Assembly: GCA_963662175.1 (NCBI GenBank)
Contig: OY759225.1
Span: forward strand, 10,799,107 to 10,863,106
DNA from: Aradus depressus
Lineage: Eukaryota; Arthropoda; Insecta; Hemiptera; Aradidae
Direction: 5' to 3'
DNA: 64,000 bases
Shown: positions 30,286-42,879 of the stretch, in pieces
How positions within the stretch are numbered: the first letter of the stretch is position 1
How the letters are laid out: every line of letters begins with the position of its first letter
Translations under genes and position numbers: made by a program
The notes under the pieces: generated by a model
Seen by the model: only the letters and a program-made list of their open reading frames with translations
What the model was told of the DNA's origin: nothing
Databases searched by the model: none

Positions 30286-30514
30286 AAGTGAATCACAGTC
30301 AGCATACTTCCCCAGATGGAATTAATCGAATAAGTTTTTCTGCCTCCGAAACCGATTCGATCGGTTAAAATAATCGACTTACATGGATTCTCAAACGAAA
30401 TTTTGTGTCGAAATATTCATTATATTTGCAGTTATTGAAGGTTTTTAAGTTTTTCACATTTTCCTACTGTCGATTTCGCTGAAAATTGATAAGTGTCACC
30501 TCTGTGCGGGTTTA
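30286..30514 (+). repeat. rep-G piece
   Basis: CAGCATACTTCCCCAGATGG, then AGTTTTTCTGCCTCC and a CATTATATTTGCAGTTATTG internal motif. Confidence 0.6.
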
Positions 30515-30859
30515 TAGGTTAGGTTAGGTTTTATGACTCATGCCCGGGCTTTAACTACGAGGTCATATCGCCTACTACGAGAGCGCTCTTTCGTCACTCT
30601 GATGGACATGAGCGAGACTCTAATGTGTGAGTCATAAATTTTGCCTACCCTAAATTTTTATTCACCTGGGGTAGGGGTCTTTAATTACCTGACATCGTAC
30701 AGGCTCGGGACCATTGCTTAACGTCCCATCCGGAGGACGGCGTGATTAAGTTTATTTGACCTCCCAGATAAAATAAACTGAATGTCTCTGTCGGGTTTCG
30801 AACCCACGACCTTGAACTCAAAAGACAAGCACGCATACCACTGAGCTACCGGCGCCCTC
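30515..30859 (-). repeat. tSINE-A, full-length, two or more AACCT tail units
   Basis: The + strand reads AGGTTAGGTTAGGTTTTATG at its 5' side. A few body substitutions (GAGACTCTAATGTG, AATGTCTCTGTCGG). Confidence 0.93.
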
Positions 30860-31077
30860 TGAGGTGTTCATTACAATGGGATTTCTTAGAGTTTTTGTGC
30901 TAGGTCCCTCCAATCCTTTCATTCCCTTTGGCCGTTTTGGCGGAAAAACAAAAAGTAGCGTTTTAATGGCGGTTCTGGACACACATATACAATTTCATGA
31001 CGATACATCCATTCTATCGAGAGGTATCGCGTTTGCAGCCGCACACAATCAGCCGAAGTGTGTGGACAAAGAACCTC
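30860..31077 (+). repeat. rep-G piece
   Basis: CATTCCCTTTGGCCGTTTTG, CATCCATTCTATCGAGAGGT and a cut end at a tSINE-A copy. Confidence 0.55.
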
Positions 31078-31293
31078 GTCTATGCCGTCCCTCGGATGGG
31101 ACGTTAAGCGATGGTCCTGATCCTGTCCGATTTCAGATACTCTTAAAAACCCTGTCCTATGTGAATAAACCTAGGTAGATTAAATTTAGGACTCCCACTG
31201 TAGAGTCGGGCTCATGTTCACCAGAGTGACGAAAGAGCGCTCTGAGGCGATATGACCTCGCAGTTGAAGCCTGGACATGAGTCACAATAACTG
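31078..31293 (+). repeat. tSINE-A, head missing
   Basis: Starts in the middle (GCCGTCCCTCGGATGGGACG) and runs to GACATGAGTCACAATAACTG. The tRNA-like part was lost or never copied (5' truncation). Confidence 0.85.
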
Positions 31294-31679
31294 ACAGATT
31301 GCAATTTTGTTTTCAATTTTTAGAATCAGAATTTCGGAAAAGAAGAAATTTCGACTGGGGAGATAAAAACCAAGCAAATGAGGACTGACGTACACACGTA
31401 TACGAGCCTGGTAAAAATGTTTGGGGTTAGATGGCCTCTGGATTACAATAAATATAATTTGATTGTATACATTCAATACAACCGAGAGTACAATGGATGA
31501 ATTCCATATGTAAATAAGATACAATTTTTAAATACAATAGACAATAATTTAATTACTGAGTGAACTAGGTGAAAGGTTCATTTCTCTGTAAAAATGCACA
31601 CGAGTGGATCAATGACTTCTGATTCTGTTCTGCTATACGGATAAGAACATAATCATAGAAATTCGGGCCCTACAATTAT

Positions 31680-34600
31680 TTAGATATTAAATCTCCTGGT
31701 ATGGTGTAGATATAATATAGATATTAAATCTCCTGGTATGGTGTAGATATTAAATCTCCTGGAATGGTGTAGCTATAATATAAATATTAAATCTCCTGGA
31801 ATGGTGTAGCTATAATATAGATATTAAATCTCCTGGATTTGTGTAGCTATAATATAGATATTAAATCTTCTGGAACGGTATAGCTATAATATAGATAATA
31901 AATCTCCTGGATTTGTGTAGCTATAATATAGATATTAAATCTTCTGGAACGGTGTAGCTATAATATAGATATTAAATCTCCTGGAATGGTGTAGCTATAA
32001 TATAGATATTAAATCTGGAATGGTGTAGCTGTAATATAGATATTCAATCTCCTGGAATTGTGTAGCTATAATTTAGATAATAAATCTCCTGGAATGTTGT
32101 AGCTATAATATATATATTAAATCTACTGGAATGATGTAGCTAAAATATATATATATTAAATCTACTACAATGGTGTAGCTATAATATAGATATTAAATCT
32201 ACTGGAATGTTGTAGCTATAATATAGATATTAAATCTACTGGAATGATGTAGCTATAATATAGATATTAAATCTACTGGAATGTTGTAGCTATACTATAG
32301 ATATTAAATCTACTGGAATGATGTAGCTAAAATATATATATATATATATTAAATATACTACAATGGTGTAGCTATAATATAGATATTCAATCTCCTGGAA
32401 TTGTGTAGCTATAATATAGATATTAAATCTGGAATGGTGTAACCATAATATAGATATTAAATCTACTGGAATGGTGTAGCTATAATATAGATATTCAATC
32501 TCCTGGAATGTTGTAGCTATAATATAGATATTCAATCTCCTGGAATGTTGTAGCTATAATATAGATATTAAATCTACTGGAATGTGGTAGCTATACTATA
32601 GATATTAAATCTACTGGAATGATGTAGCTAAAATATATATATATATTAAATATACTACAATGGTGTAGCTATAATATAGATATTCAATCTCCTGGAATGT
32701 TGTAGCTATAATATAGATATTAAATCTACTGGAATGTTGTAGCTATAATATAGATATTAAATCTACTGGAATGATGTAGCTAAAATATATATATATATTA
32801 AATATACTACAATGGTGTAGCTATAATATAGATATTCAATCTCCTGGAATGTTGTAGCTATAATATAGATATTAAATCTACTGGAATGTTGTAGCTATAA
32901 TATAGATATTAAATCTACTGGAATGATGTAGCTAAAATATATATATATATTAAATATACTACAATGGTGTAGCTATAATATAGATATTCAATCTCCTGGA
33001 ATGTTGTAGCTATAATATAGATATTAAATCTACTGGAATGTTGTAGCTATAATATAGATATTAAATCTACTGGAATGATGTAGCTAAAATATATATATAT
33101 ATTAAATATACTACAATGGTGTAGCTATAATATAGATATTCAATCTCCTGGAATGTTGTAGCTATAATATAGATATTAAATCTACTGGAATGTTGTAGCT
33201 ATAATATAGATATTAAATCTACTGGAATGATGTAGCTAAAATATATATATATATTAAATATACTACAATGGTGTAGCTATAATATAGATATTCAATCTCC
33301 TGGAATGTTGTAGCTATAATATAGATATTAAATCTACTGGAATGTTGTAGCTATAATATAGATATTAAATCTACTGGAATGATGTAGCTAAAATATATAT
33401 ATATATTAAATATACTACAATGGTGTAGCTATAATATAGATATTCAATCTCCTGGAATGTCGTAGCTATAATATAGATATTAAATCTACTACAATGGTGT
33501 AGCTATAATATAGATATTAAATCTACTGGAATGATGTAGCTAAAATATATATATATATTAAATATACTACAATGGTGTAGCTATAATATAGATATTCAAT
33601 CTCCTGGATTTGTGTAGCTATAATATAGATATTAAATCTTCTGGAACGGTGTAGCTATAATATAGATATTAAATCTCCTGGAATGGTGTAGCTATAATAT
33701 AGATATTAAATCTGGAATGGTGTAGCTGTAATATAGATATTCAATCTCCTGGAATTGTGTAGCTATAATTTAGATAATAAATCTACTGGAATGTTGTAGC
33801 TATAATATATATATATTAAATCTACTGGAATGATGTAGCTAAAATATATATATATTAAATCTACTACAATGGTGTAGCTATAATATAGATATTAAATCTA
33901 CTGGAATGTTGTAGCTATAATATAGATATTAAATCTACTGGAATGTTGTAGCTATACTATAGATATTAAATCTACTGGAATGATGTAGCTAAAATATATA
34001 TATATATTAAATATACTACAATGGTGTAGCTATAATATAGATATTCAATCTCCTGGAATTGTGTAGCTATAATTTAGATAATAAATCTCCTGGAATGTTG
34101 TAGCTATAATATAGATATTAAATCTACTGGAATGATGTAGCTAAAATATATATATATTAAATCTACTACAATGGTGTAGCTATAATATAGATATTAAATC
34201 TACTGGAATGTTGTAGCTATACTATAGATATTACATCTACTGGAATGATGTAGCTAAAATATATATATATATATTAAATATACTACAATGGTGTAGCTAT
34301 AATATAGATATTCAATCTCCTGGAATGTTGTAGCTATAATATAGATATTAAATCTACTGGAATGTTGTAGCTATAATATAGATATTAAATCTACTGGAAT
34401 GATGTAGCTAAAATATATATATATATTAAATATACTACAATGGTGTAGCTATAATATAGATATTCAATCTCCTGGAATGTTGTAGCTATAATATAGATAT
34501 TAAATCTACTGGAATGTTGTAGCTATAATATAGATATTAAATCTACTGGAATGATGTAGCTAAAATATATATATATATTAAATATACTACAATGGTGTAG

Positions 34601-35239
34601 CTATAATATAGATATTCAATCTCCTGGAATGATGTAGCTAAAATATATATATATTAAATCTACTACAATGGTGTAGCTATAATATAGATATTAAATCTAC
34701 TGGAATGTTGTAGCTATACTATAGATATTAAATCTGGAATGGTGTAACCATAATATAGATATTCAATCTCCTGGAATTGTGTAGCTATAATTTAGATAAT
34801 AAATCTCCTGGAATGTTGTAGCTATAATATAGATATTAAATCTACTGGAATGTTGTAGCTATAATATAGATATTAAATCTACTGGAATGATGTAGCTAAA
34901 ATATATATATATATTAAATATAATACAATGGTGTAGCTATAATATAGATATTCAATCTCCTGGAATGTTGTAGCTATAATATAGATATTAAATCTACTGG
35001 AATGTTGTAGCTATAATATAGATATTAAATCTACTGGAATGTTGTAGCTATAATATAGATATTAAATCTCCTGGAATGTTGTAGCTATAATATAGATATT
35101 AAATCTACTGGAATGTTGTAGCTATAATATAGATATTAAATCTACTGGAATGATGTAGCTAAAATATATATATATATTAAATATACTACAATGGTGTAGC
35201 TATAATATAGATATTCAATCTCCTGGAATTGTGTAGCTA
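31680..35239. repeat. Satellite array, part 1 (37-41-bp monomers, 152-bp higher-order repeats)
   Basis: The monomer is roughly GTAGCTATAATATAGATATT followed by AAATCTCCTGGAATGGT (37 bp), with variants carrying (AT) expansions (41 bp). The first kilobase is irregular. From about 32685 the variant CAATCTCCTGG recurs at 32685, 32837, 32989, 33141, 33293, 33445 and 33597, an exact 152-bp spacing (three 37-mers plus one 41-mer); the pattern returns at 34313, 34465 and 34617. No gene; short minus-strand ORFs are artefacts of the repeat. Confidence 0.95.
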
Positions 35240-37230
35240 TAATATAGATATTAAATCTGGAATGGTGTAACCATAATATAGATATTAAATCTACTGGAAT
35301 GGTGTAGCTATAATATAGATATTAAATCTGGAATGGTGTAACCATAATATAGATATTAAATCTACTGGAATGGTGTAGCTATAATATAGATATTAAATCT
35401 GGAATGGTGTAACCATAATATAGATATTAAATCTACTGGAATGGTGTAGCTATACTATAGATATTAAATCTGGAATGGTGTAACCATAATATAGATATTA
35501 AATCTACTGGAATGGTGTAGCTATAATATAGATATTAAATCTGGAATGGTGTAACCATAATATAGATATTAAATCTACTGGAATGGTGTAGCTATAATAT
35601 AGATATTAAATCTGGAATGGTGTAACCATAATATAGATATTAAATCTACTGGAATGGTGTAGCTATAATATAGATATTAAATCTGGAATGGTGTAACCAT
35701 AATATAGATATTAAATCTACTGGAATGGTGTAGCTATAATATAGATATTAAATCTGGAATGGTGTAACCATAATATAGATATTAAATCTACTGGAATGGT
35801 GTAGCTATAATATAGATATTAAATCTGGAATGGTGTAACCATAATATAGATATTAAATCTACTGGAATGGTGTAGCTATAATATAGATATTAAATCTGGA
35901 ATGGTGTAACCATAATATAGATATTAAATCTACTGGAATGGTGTAGCTATAATATAGATATTAAATCTGGAATGGTGTAACCATAATATAGATATTAAAT
36001 CTACTGGAATGGTGTAGCTATAATATAGATATTAAATCTGGAATGGTGTAACCATAATATAGATATTAAATCTACTGGAATGGTGTAGCTATACTATAGA
36101 TATTAAATCTGGAATGGTGTAACCATAATATAGATATTAAATCTACTGGAATGGTGTAGCTATAATATAGATATTAAATCTGGAATGGTGTAACCATAAT
36201 ATAGATATTAAATCTACTGGAATGGTGTAGCTATAATATAGATATTAAATCTGGAATGGTGTAACCATAATATAGATATTAAATCTACTGGAATGGTGTA
36301 GCTATAATATAGATATTAAATCTGGAATGGTGTAACCATAATATAGATATTAAATCTACTGGAATGGTGTAGCTATAATATAGATATTAAATCTGGAATG
36401 GTGTAACCATAATATAGATATTAAATCTACTGGAATGGTGTAGCTATACTATAGATATTAAATCTGGAATGGTGTAACCATAATATAGATATTAAATCTA
36501 CTGGAATGGTGTAGCTATAATATAGATATTAAATCTGGAATGGTGTAACCATAATATAGATATTAAATCTACTGGAATGGTGTAGCTATAATATAGATAT
36601 TAAATCTGGAATGGTGTAACCATAATATAGATATTAAATCTACTGGAATGGTGTAGCTATAATACATATATATTAAATCTGGAATGGTGTAACCATAATA
36701 TAGATATTAAATCTACTGGAATGGTGTAGCTATAATATAGATATTAAATCTGGAATGGTGTAACCATAATATAGATATTAAATCTACTGGAATGGTGTAG
36801 CTATAATACATATATATTAAATCTGGAATGGTGTAACCATAATATAGATATTAAATCTACTGGAATGGTGTAGCTATAATACATATATATTAAATCTGGA
36901 ATGGTGTAACCATAATATAGATATTAAATCTACTGGAATGGTGTAGCTATAATATAGATATTAAATCTGGAATGGTGTAACCATAATATAGATATTAAAT
37001 CTACTGGAATGGTGTAGCTATAATACATATATATTAAATCTGGAATGGTGTAACCATAATATAGATATTAAATCTACTGGAATGGTGTAGCTATAATACA
37101 TATATATTAAATCTGGAATGGTGTAACCATAATATAGATATTAAATCTACTGGAATGGTGTAGCTATAATACATATATATTAAATCTGGAATGCTGTAGC
37201 TATAATATAGGTAATAAATCTCCTGATAAT
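35240..37230. repeat. Satellite array, part 2 (71-bp higher-order repeat)
   Basis: A 37-bp monomer with GTAACCATAATATAG alternates with a 34-bp monomer lacking CTA/CTC before GGAATGG, giving a 71-bp unit (GTAACC at 35267, 35338 and so on), about 27 times and nearly identical. Late units carry ATACATATATATT in place of ATATAGATATT. High uniformity suggests recent amplification compared with part 1. Confidence 0.95.
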
Positions 37231-37397
37231 TGTGTGAAGATTGCCAGGATTTAAACAAATATGAAATAATTTGTGTCAATTTTGTATTCTAATGTTTAAA
37301 TAAAATGTTTTGTAATCCCTTTTTTTCAGATGTTTGTTTATGTACTGGTAGTTTTTTTTTTTTATGAAAAATTATATAAATTAAGAAAAATATTTGT

Positions 37398-37569
37398 GAT
37401 GTGACTTTCTTATACCAACAAAGCTTACAGATTACTCTCTCTCCCCTTCTCCTTCTCAAAATCATTTCATTTTGTCTCTCTACAGCGTTATGAAATAATT
37501 TTAAAAAGGGGGAGAGAGAGTGTAATCTGTAAGTGTGGTTGGTATAAGAAATAATGTAATGACCACATC
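37398..37569. mobile_element. FB3 fold-back element
   Basis: GATGTGACTTTCTTATACCA with AGATTACTCTCTCTCCCC on the left pairs with GGGGGAGAGAGAGTGTAATC and TGGTATAAGAAATAATG on the right. Arms are about 75 bp with a 20-bp loop. Single arms recur at 29.1 and 38.35 kb. Confidence 0.75.
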
Positions 37570-38080
37570 ACATATTTTTGTACTGTTCTCTTTTATCACC
37601 AACATCACATTTACTTATGGTATTTACCATAAAAAAAAAAAAAATTACACAGGGACTTCTGAGTTCTCATACTAAATTTCATATCGATATATTTATTATT
37701 TCCTTCCCCTTCCATACAGATCAATATTTGGTGAACATTTTTGTAACTATTAATTTTTGTTTATGTCTGTGTCTGATAACGGTAACATTATCCAGGATCA
37801 AGTTCACAGTTCTGTTCGAGGTGCCACAACTTCTCTTTCAACATTCTCCTCCCATAACACACATCTTAGCCATTAGTACTCACTTCTCTTGTAGTTTTAC
37901 CTGCGTCATATCGTTGATTTTGGCTTGAACAAATATTTAACTATTCACTGAATTGAAGGTCGATTGCTCTGACCTCTAAATGTTCCCTTTATGGTGGGCA
38001 ACACTGTAAATATTAAAGATAAAAGACGTCAATAATAAAATTAATATTTTTGTTGTGAAACGTGATCAAAATATATATAT
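37570..38080. other. Non-coding stretch with a chance 116-codon ORF
   Basis: The frame 37578-37928 (+) is rich in Leu, Ser and Phe with no domain recognised. It includes rep-G-like ATACTAAATTTCATATCGAT. Not called as a gene. Confidence 0.45.
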
Positions 38081-38327
38081 AGGTTAGGTTAGGTTAGGTT
38101 TTATGACTCATGCCCGGGCTTTAACTACGAGGTCATATCGCCTACTACCAGAGCGCTCTTTCGTCACTCTGGTGGACATGAGCCCGACTCTACTGTGGGA
38201 GTCCTAAATTTTGCCTACCCTAAATTTTTATTCATCTAGGGTAGGGATCTTTAACGAGTACCTGACATCGTACAGGCTCGGGACCATCGCTTAACGTCCC
38301 ATCCGAAGGACGGCGTGCTTAAGTTTA
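38081..38327 (-). repeat. tSINE-A, head-truncated, three AACCT tail units
   Basis: The + strand starts ATAGGTTAGGTTAGGTTAGG, the longest TTAGG-type run in the window. It ends inside the body at GGCGTGCTTAAGTTTAT, so the tRNA-like head is missing. Both flanks are AT dinucleotides. Confidence 0.93.
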
Positions 38328-38387
38328 TATATATATATAGGGAACAATCTGTACAAAAGTGGTTGGTATTAGAAAGTTCTGTTATAA

Positions 38388-38750
38388 TTTTTTTTTTTTT
38401 TTTTTTTTCTTAGTTTTTATTTAACGTCGCATCGACTGCAGGGCCATTAGCGACGACTATTGCTTCTATATGTCTTCGTAGAATTTTGTGTCTTTAAGGA
38501 ACTGGATGAGTCCGTTGTATTCGTCGGTGGGTGTTTGAAGTAGTTTTTTCATGTCAGTCGGTAGTTTGTATTTGTTTCTTAATGCGGTGTAGTTTGTGCA
38601 GTTAGTCAGTATATGTTGTACTGTGAGCTCTGTGTAGTCTTGGTTGCAGGAGCATGTCGGCTGTTCAAGTCCAAGAAGTAAGTAGGAATGTGTCAGTTTC
38701 GTATGTCCAAGTCTTAGTCTTGTGATGACTACCGTGTCTCGTCTGTTATG
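38388..38750 (-). pseudogene. LINE 3' end with RNase-H-type C-terminus and poly(A)
   Basis: On the minus strand: RRDTVVITRLRLGHTKLTHS, then CSCNQDYTELTVQHILTNC and a YNGLIQFLKDTKFYEDI end, stop at 38466-38468. TRLRLGHT, the Cys-rich stretch and HIL.NC are typical of the end of LINE ORF2s carrying RNase H (I/R1/jockey-like groups). The 3' UTR ends in the GATGCGACGTTAAATAAA motif common to such insect elements, followed by a poly(A) of about 20 (T run 38388-38408 on +). The frame is open from about 38747, but the RT is absent (5' truncation). Confidence 0.85.
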
Positions 38751-39940
38751 ACTATATATTGTGATAATGAAAATTATGTAAAATTAAAATAATTTAATAA
38801 ATATATAATTCAAATAATAAATATAAAAATAAATAAATAAACAATAAATTACCACATTTCCTATAGAAATTTTATAACTGGTCTTTTACTAAATTTTTAT
38901 TTCTATAGTAGTTTTCGAAATGGGCCCTCAAAATATCAAAAGTTCGAGACGTGCAATTGTTAAGAAAGTGCACGTATTTAAAAAAAAAAATTCAATTAAC
39001 CAACTTATCATTTGGATTTCTAAAGACGTGCCATATTGTTTTTCTAGATTTTGCAAAAATATTAAATCTAATCCAAAGGTTTTCAAATTATCTTACTGGG
39101 TTAATAGGGAAAATGAACAGTATAGAATTAGAGAACAAAAAATTGGCTTTATTTTCTTACATCTACATTATAAAATTAAAAACTAAACATTGAAACAAAA
39201 ATCAAAAGAAAAATCGTAAAAAACTAAATTCTTAAAACTCTTTCAATCCTTTTTTTTTTTTTTTTTGTTTTATATTTTGGCCATTCTTCAAATCAAAGTT
39301 ATATATTTTTGGATATATATATTTTGTACATATAAATAAATAACAGTACCTTCTTTGCGCATCAATTTTACTGTTAATTCACACCTACTTAGTTCATCAC
39401 ATGTTAACCCTAAACAACAACTCTCTGTCCACCTTCACATCTCAACCCAGACCTCACTCCATTGATTCCTCTACACTAATTCAAAAACAGCTGATGCCCG
39501 TGTTTTGTTTTCTACTCATTTGTTTTAAAAGAAAATGCGTTCATATTATTTATTTACTAATTCAATATATGGGGAAGCATAAAAAATTGTCTATATTATA
39601 TCGTTTATATTGAGAAATACATTTTTTTTTTATGCTCCCTCATGGGGTTTCTCCATATTTGGAGAACCTAGACTGTTTCACTGAAAGAACCGACGGGAGG
39701 GTCAACATTTTATTTCTTCGGATACATCAACTGGATTTCTGAAATTTGTCATTCTCTTTTTAAAATATGTAAAAAATATAAAAAAAAATAGGAAAACATT
39801 TTTTCCCCCACGCTAATATTATTATAGAACTTCTTCTACAGTCAATTCTACTTTATAAAGAAAAATTGGGCACAATTCGGGGTGGAGAACCGATTCGGAA
39901 TAATTACAGAATTCTAGAAGCCCATAATAGTGAATTACTG
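38751..39940. other. AT-rich stretch, no gene recognised
   Basis: Overlapping 80-88-codon frames at 38920-39193 are Lys/Ile/Asn-rich, as chance ORFs in AT-rich DNA tend to be. ATGCTCCCTCATGGGGTTTC to GACGGGAGGG near 39632-39710 is less AT-rich and may be an old transposon piece. Confidence 0.45.
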
Positions 39941-39944
39941 ATTA

Positions 39945-40225
39945 CGCTAGATGTTTAACCCAAAAACTCCAATAACTGCTGAAGTAATGAATGTATCGAC
40001 ACACAATTTCATATTTAAATCCAAAAACTCATAAGAACAACAAATAGAAATTTTCAGTCAAATCGACTAAAGATAAATACCAGAGGAGGATGCCCAACTC
40101 ACAAATTTTAATAATTAAGTAACGAATCTATTAATACGAAAGTCTGTAAAATGTGTTCAGAGGTAAAGCGAAAAATTATTTTATTAATTCGTACTGGTGA
40201 AGTACATTTCCAGTGATTAACTGAC
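39945..40225 (-). repeat. rep-G copy
   Basis: TAACTGCTGAAGTAATGAAT, CAGTCAAATCGACTAAAG, then TTAATTCGTACTGGTGAAGT and the decayed palindrome CCAGTGATTAACTG. Confidence 0.6.
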
Positions 40226-40634
40226 GACATTTTTGTTTTTCCAGTTGGATTGTTAAATTATGCAGAATGCGTTAACGTGAATATTTATAATCGCGCTTGT
40301 TGCGCGAAGGTCAGACCGGAGGTTGACGAACCAAAAATAAAATGGTAATTAATTTTCTAAATTAAAACATCCTATTTCATTTTATTTATTTATTTCTCAA
40401 AGCATCTTTAGATACAATCTGAACATTAATAATGTTAGAAACTATCATGCAAACCTTTTATAAGAGCGTTAACCTGTATAATTGTTTCTTTTTACTAACA
40501 AATAAAAAATCTTTGTTTGTTGTTTTTGCACTTTTCAACGTTGTGTTTGAAATAAAGAAAATGTTTTTTTTTATGATCGCTGTACAATGTATAAGGGAAG
40601 TTATGCCTGTAAGGGCGACACCTATCAATTTTCA

Positions 40635-40973
40635 AGGGCACCGGTAGCTCAGTGGTATGCGTGCTTGCCTTCTGAGCTCAAGATCGTGGATTCGAAACCC
40701 GACCGAGGCTCTTAGTTTATTTTATCTAGGAGGTAAAATAAATTTAAGCCGTCCTTCGGAGGGGACGTTAAGCGATGGTCCCGAGCCTGTACGATGTCAG
40801 GTACTCATTAAAGACCCCTACCCTAGGTGAATAAAAATTTAGGATACGCAAAATTTAGGACTCCCACAGTAGAGTCGGGCTCATGTCCAGCAGAGTGACG
40901 AAAGAGCGCTCTGGAAGTAGGCGATATGACCTCGTAGTTAAAGCCCGGGCATGAGTCATAAAACCTAACCTAA
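40635..40973 (+). repeat. tSINE-A, full-length, 14-bp near-perfect target duplication
   Basis: CCTATCAATTTTCA (40621-40634) and CCTATCAGTTTTCA (40974-40987) flank the element. The insertion went into a rep-G copy: the duplicated bases are rep-G internal sequence. Tail AACCTAACCTAA. Confidence 0.95.
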
Positions 40974-41059
40974 CCTATCAGTTTTCAGAGGAATCCACCG
41001 AAGTAGAGGGGGATAAGAAGGGGCTATAAATCCCAATAACTGTTTATGTAATGAATGTT

Positions 41060-41282
41060 TTTATTTTGGAGGTGAAAAAACCTTGAGCATGCCGTCCTTC
41101 GGATGGGTCCCGAGTCTATGCGATGTCAAGTACTCATTAAAGACCCGTACTCTAAGTGAATAAATCTAGGTAGACAACATTTAGGACTCTCAGAGTATAT
41201 TCGGGTTCATATCCATCAGAGTGACGAAACAGCGCTGTGGTTGTAGGAGATATGATCTCGTAGTTAAAGCCCGGGCATGAGG
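41060..41282 (+). repeat. tSINE-A, head missing, diverged
   Basis: Starts at TTTATTTTGGAGGTG. The middle (GCCGTCCTTCGGATGGG) and the CCCGGGCATGAG end are recognisable; the AACCT/AACTA tail is lost. Confidence 0.82.
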
Positions 41283-41510
41283 TGACTGCAATACCATATA
41301 ATAACTGCCGATGTAATGAATGTATTGACAAAACATTTAGTATGGATTCAGAAGCCACCGTGTAAGTCAAATATTAACTTAATAATTTTTTATACAAACA
41401 ATTGTTTCCGCATAAATTAAACAAACGTCTAAAAAAATGATATGATGAATGGCATGAAATGGATGAACAGTGAACCACTAAAATTTTGATATAATAAATA
41501 GTTACCAAAA

Positions 41511-41710
41511 GTCATATCTGCCAAATTTCAGCCTTCTGTCTCTATGAGAAGTGATTGAAAAAGCGATCTGCAGTTTTGTCATATGTGGCAAATTTCGGCC
41601 TTCTGTCTCTATAAGAAGTTATTAAAAAAGCGATCTGCAGTTTTGTCATATGTGGCAAATTTCAGCCTTCTGTCTCTATACAAAGTGATTGAAAAAGATA
41701 TCTGCAGTTT
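41511..41710. repeat. 67-bp tandem repeat, three units
   Basis: GTCATATCTGCCAAATTTCA / GTCATATGTGGCAAATTTCG / GTCATATGTGGCAAATTTCA open units at 41511, 41578 and 41645. Each also holds GCCTTCTGTCTCTAT and GATCTGCAGTTTTG. Confidence 0.88.
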
Positions 41711-41883
41711 TGACGTCACCAATGCCTATTAATACAAGGTATATCAAAAAAATAGTTAACAAAAAAACTTTTATTAACGGTTTATAACGTCCCGTGAACA
41801 GTTTTTTTTATATATCATGTCCGTAACACTGTTATGTAAGAATACCGCTTGACTTATATATTGGCATTCTGTTATTTTTTATT

Positions 41884-41917
41884 CGCTCTTTCGTCGCTCT
41901 GGGGGACATGAGCCCTC
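41884..41917 (-). repeat. tSINE-A fragment
   Basis: CGCTCTTTCGTCGCTCTGGG then GACATGAGCCCTCC: the short tail-proximal motif only. Confidence 0.6.
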
Positions 41918-41929
41918 CAAGTGTGTGTG

Positions 41930-42538
41930 TCGGACGGTAGCGCGCGCAGTGCACACACTATACACTTTTTTATCTGTATTGTCAGCTGTTTTTGGTCATT
42001 TCTATTGTATTTTTACATTATAAATCAACTACCGTTTTAGAGAATTTAAATAAAATATCAATATTACGAGTTTAAATTTGTAACAATAAATAAAATTTGT
42101 GGTAAAAGAAAATAATTTAGCAGCGTAAATCTAAAAAAAATGTAATAAAAATATAATATTTCAATATATTATTATATGATATTATATAATAATAGTAATA
42201 ATTGCTGAAAATGTCGATCAATAAATAATGTATTTGTTGTCATGTTAAATGAATAACACAATGTTTTTACCTATTTAAGGAGATACCGAACAGCTTATTT
42301 CATTTTTAAACGACAAACCTAATCTACAAATGAATATGAATCGAAGCATTTCAACAACAAATTCGAAAACTACCACCGACGCTGTATTCTCGCGGTATTT
42401 AGAGACACTACAATCACAGTTGTGTATATCTTATTTTAGCTATCACAAATCTATAATTTAATGTATAAAAGAAATTGAAGAACAATAAAGAAAGTTTAAT
42501 TCCTCATACTACTTTTGTTGTTGTAGTAGTTAGAAAGT
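41930..42538. repeat. Inverted duplicate of 11858-12360
   Basis: Reverse complement of the 11.9-12.36-kb segment with about 100 extra bases near 42205-42305. The far end lies in the alternating purine/pyrimidine stretch TAGCGCGCGCAGTGCACACA. Confidence 0.8.
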
Positions 42539-42861
42539 TATAATGACTCATGCCCAACTACAAGGTCATATCGCCTACTACCAGAGCGCTCTTTTCTCAG
42601 TCTGGTGGACATGAGCACGACTCTACTGTGGGTGTATTAAATTTTGCCTATTCTAAATTTTTATTCATCTAGGGCAGGGGTCTTTAACGAGTACCTGACA
42701 TCGTACAGGCTCGGGATCATCGCTTAACGTCCCATCCAAAGAACAGCGTGCTTAAGTTTATTTTACCTCCCAGATAAAATAAACTAAGGGACATTGGTCG
42801 GGTTTCGAACCCACGTTCTTGAGCTCAGAAGCACGCATACCATTGAGCTACCGGCGCCCTC
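42539..42861 (-). repeat. tSINE-A, right arm of the inverted duplication
   Basis: Shares with the copy at 11564-11857 the loss before CATGCCCAACTACAAGG. It has its own head deletion (CAGAAGCACGCATACC). Confidence 0.9.
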
Positions 42862-42879
42862 AAGTGTACTATAGACTTT

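Noticed and set aside
31680..37230. CRISPR-like array
   Set aside because: Repeats are directly adjacent with no unique spacers, and the setting is eukaryotic; it is a satellite.
37578..37928. 116-codon + strand ORF
   Set aside because: Contains rep-G-like sequence and a poly-Lys stretch from an A run; no family similarity.
38920..39193. Overlapping 80-88-codon frames
   Set aside because: Two overlapping frames open at once in AT-rich DNA, with Lys/Ile/Asn bias, indicate chance.
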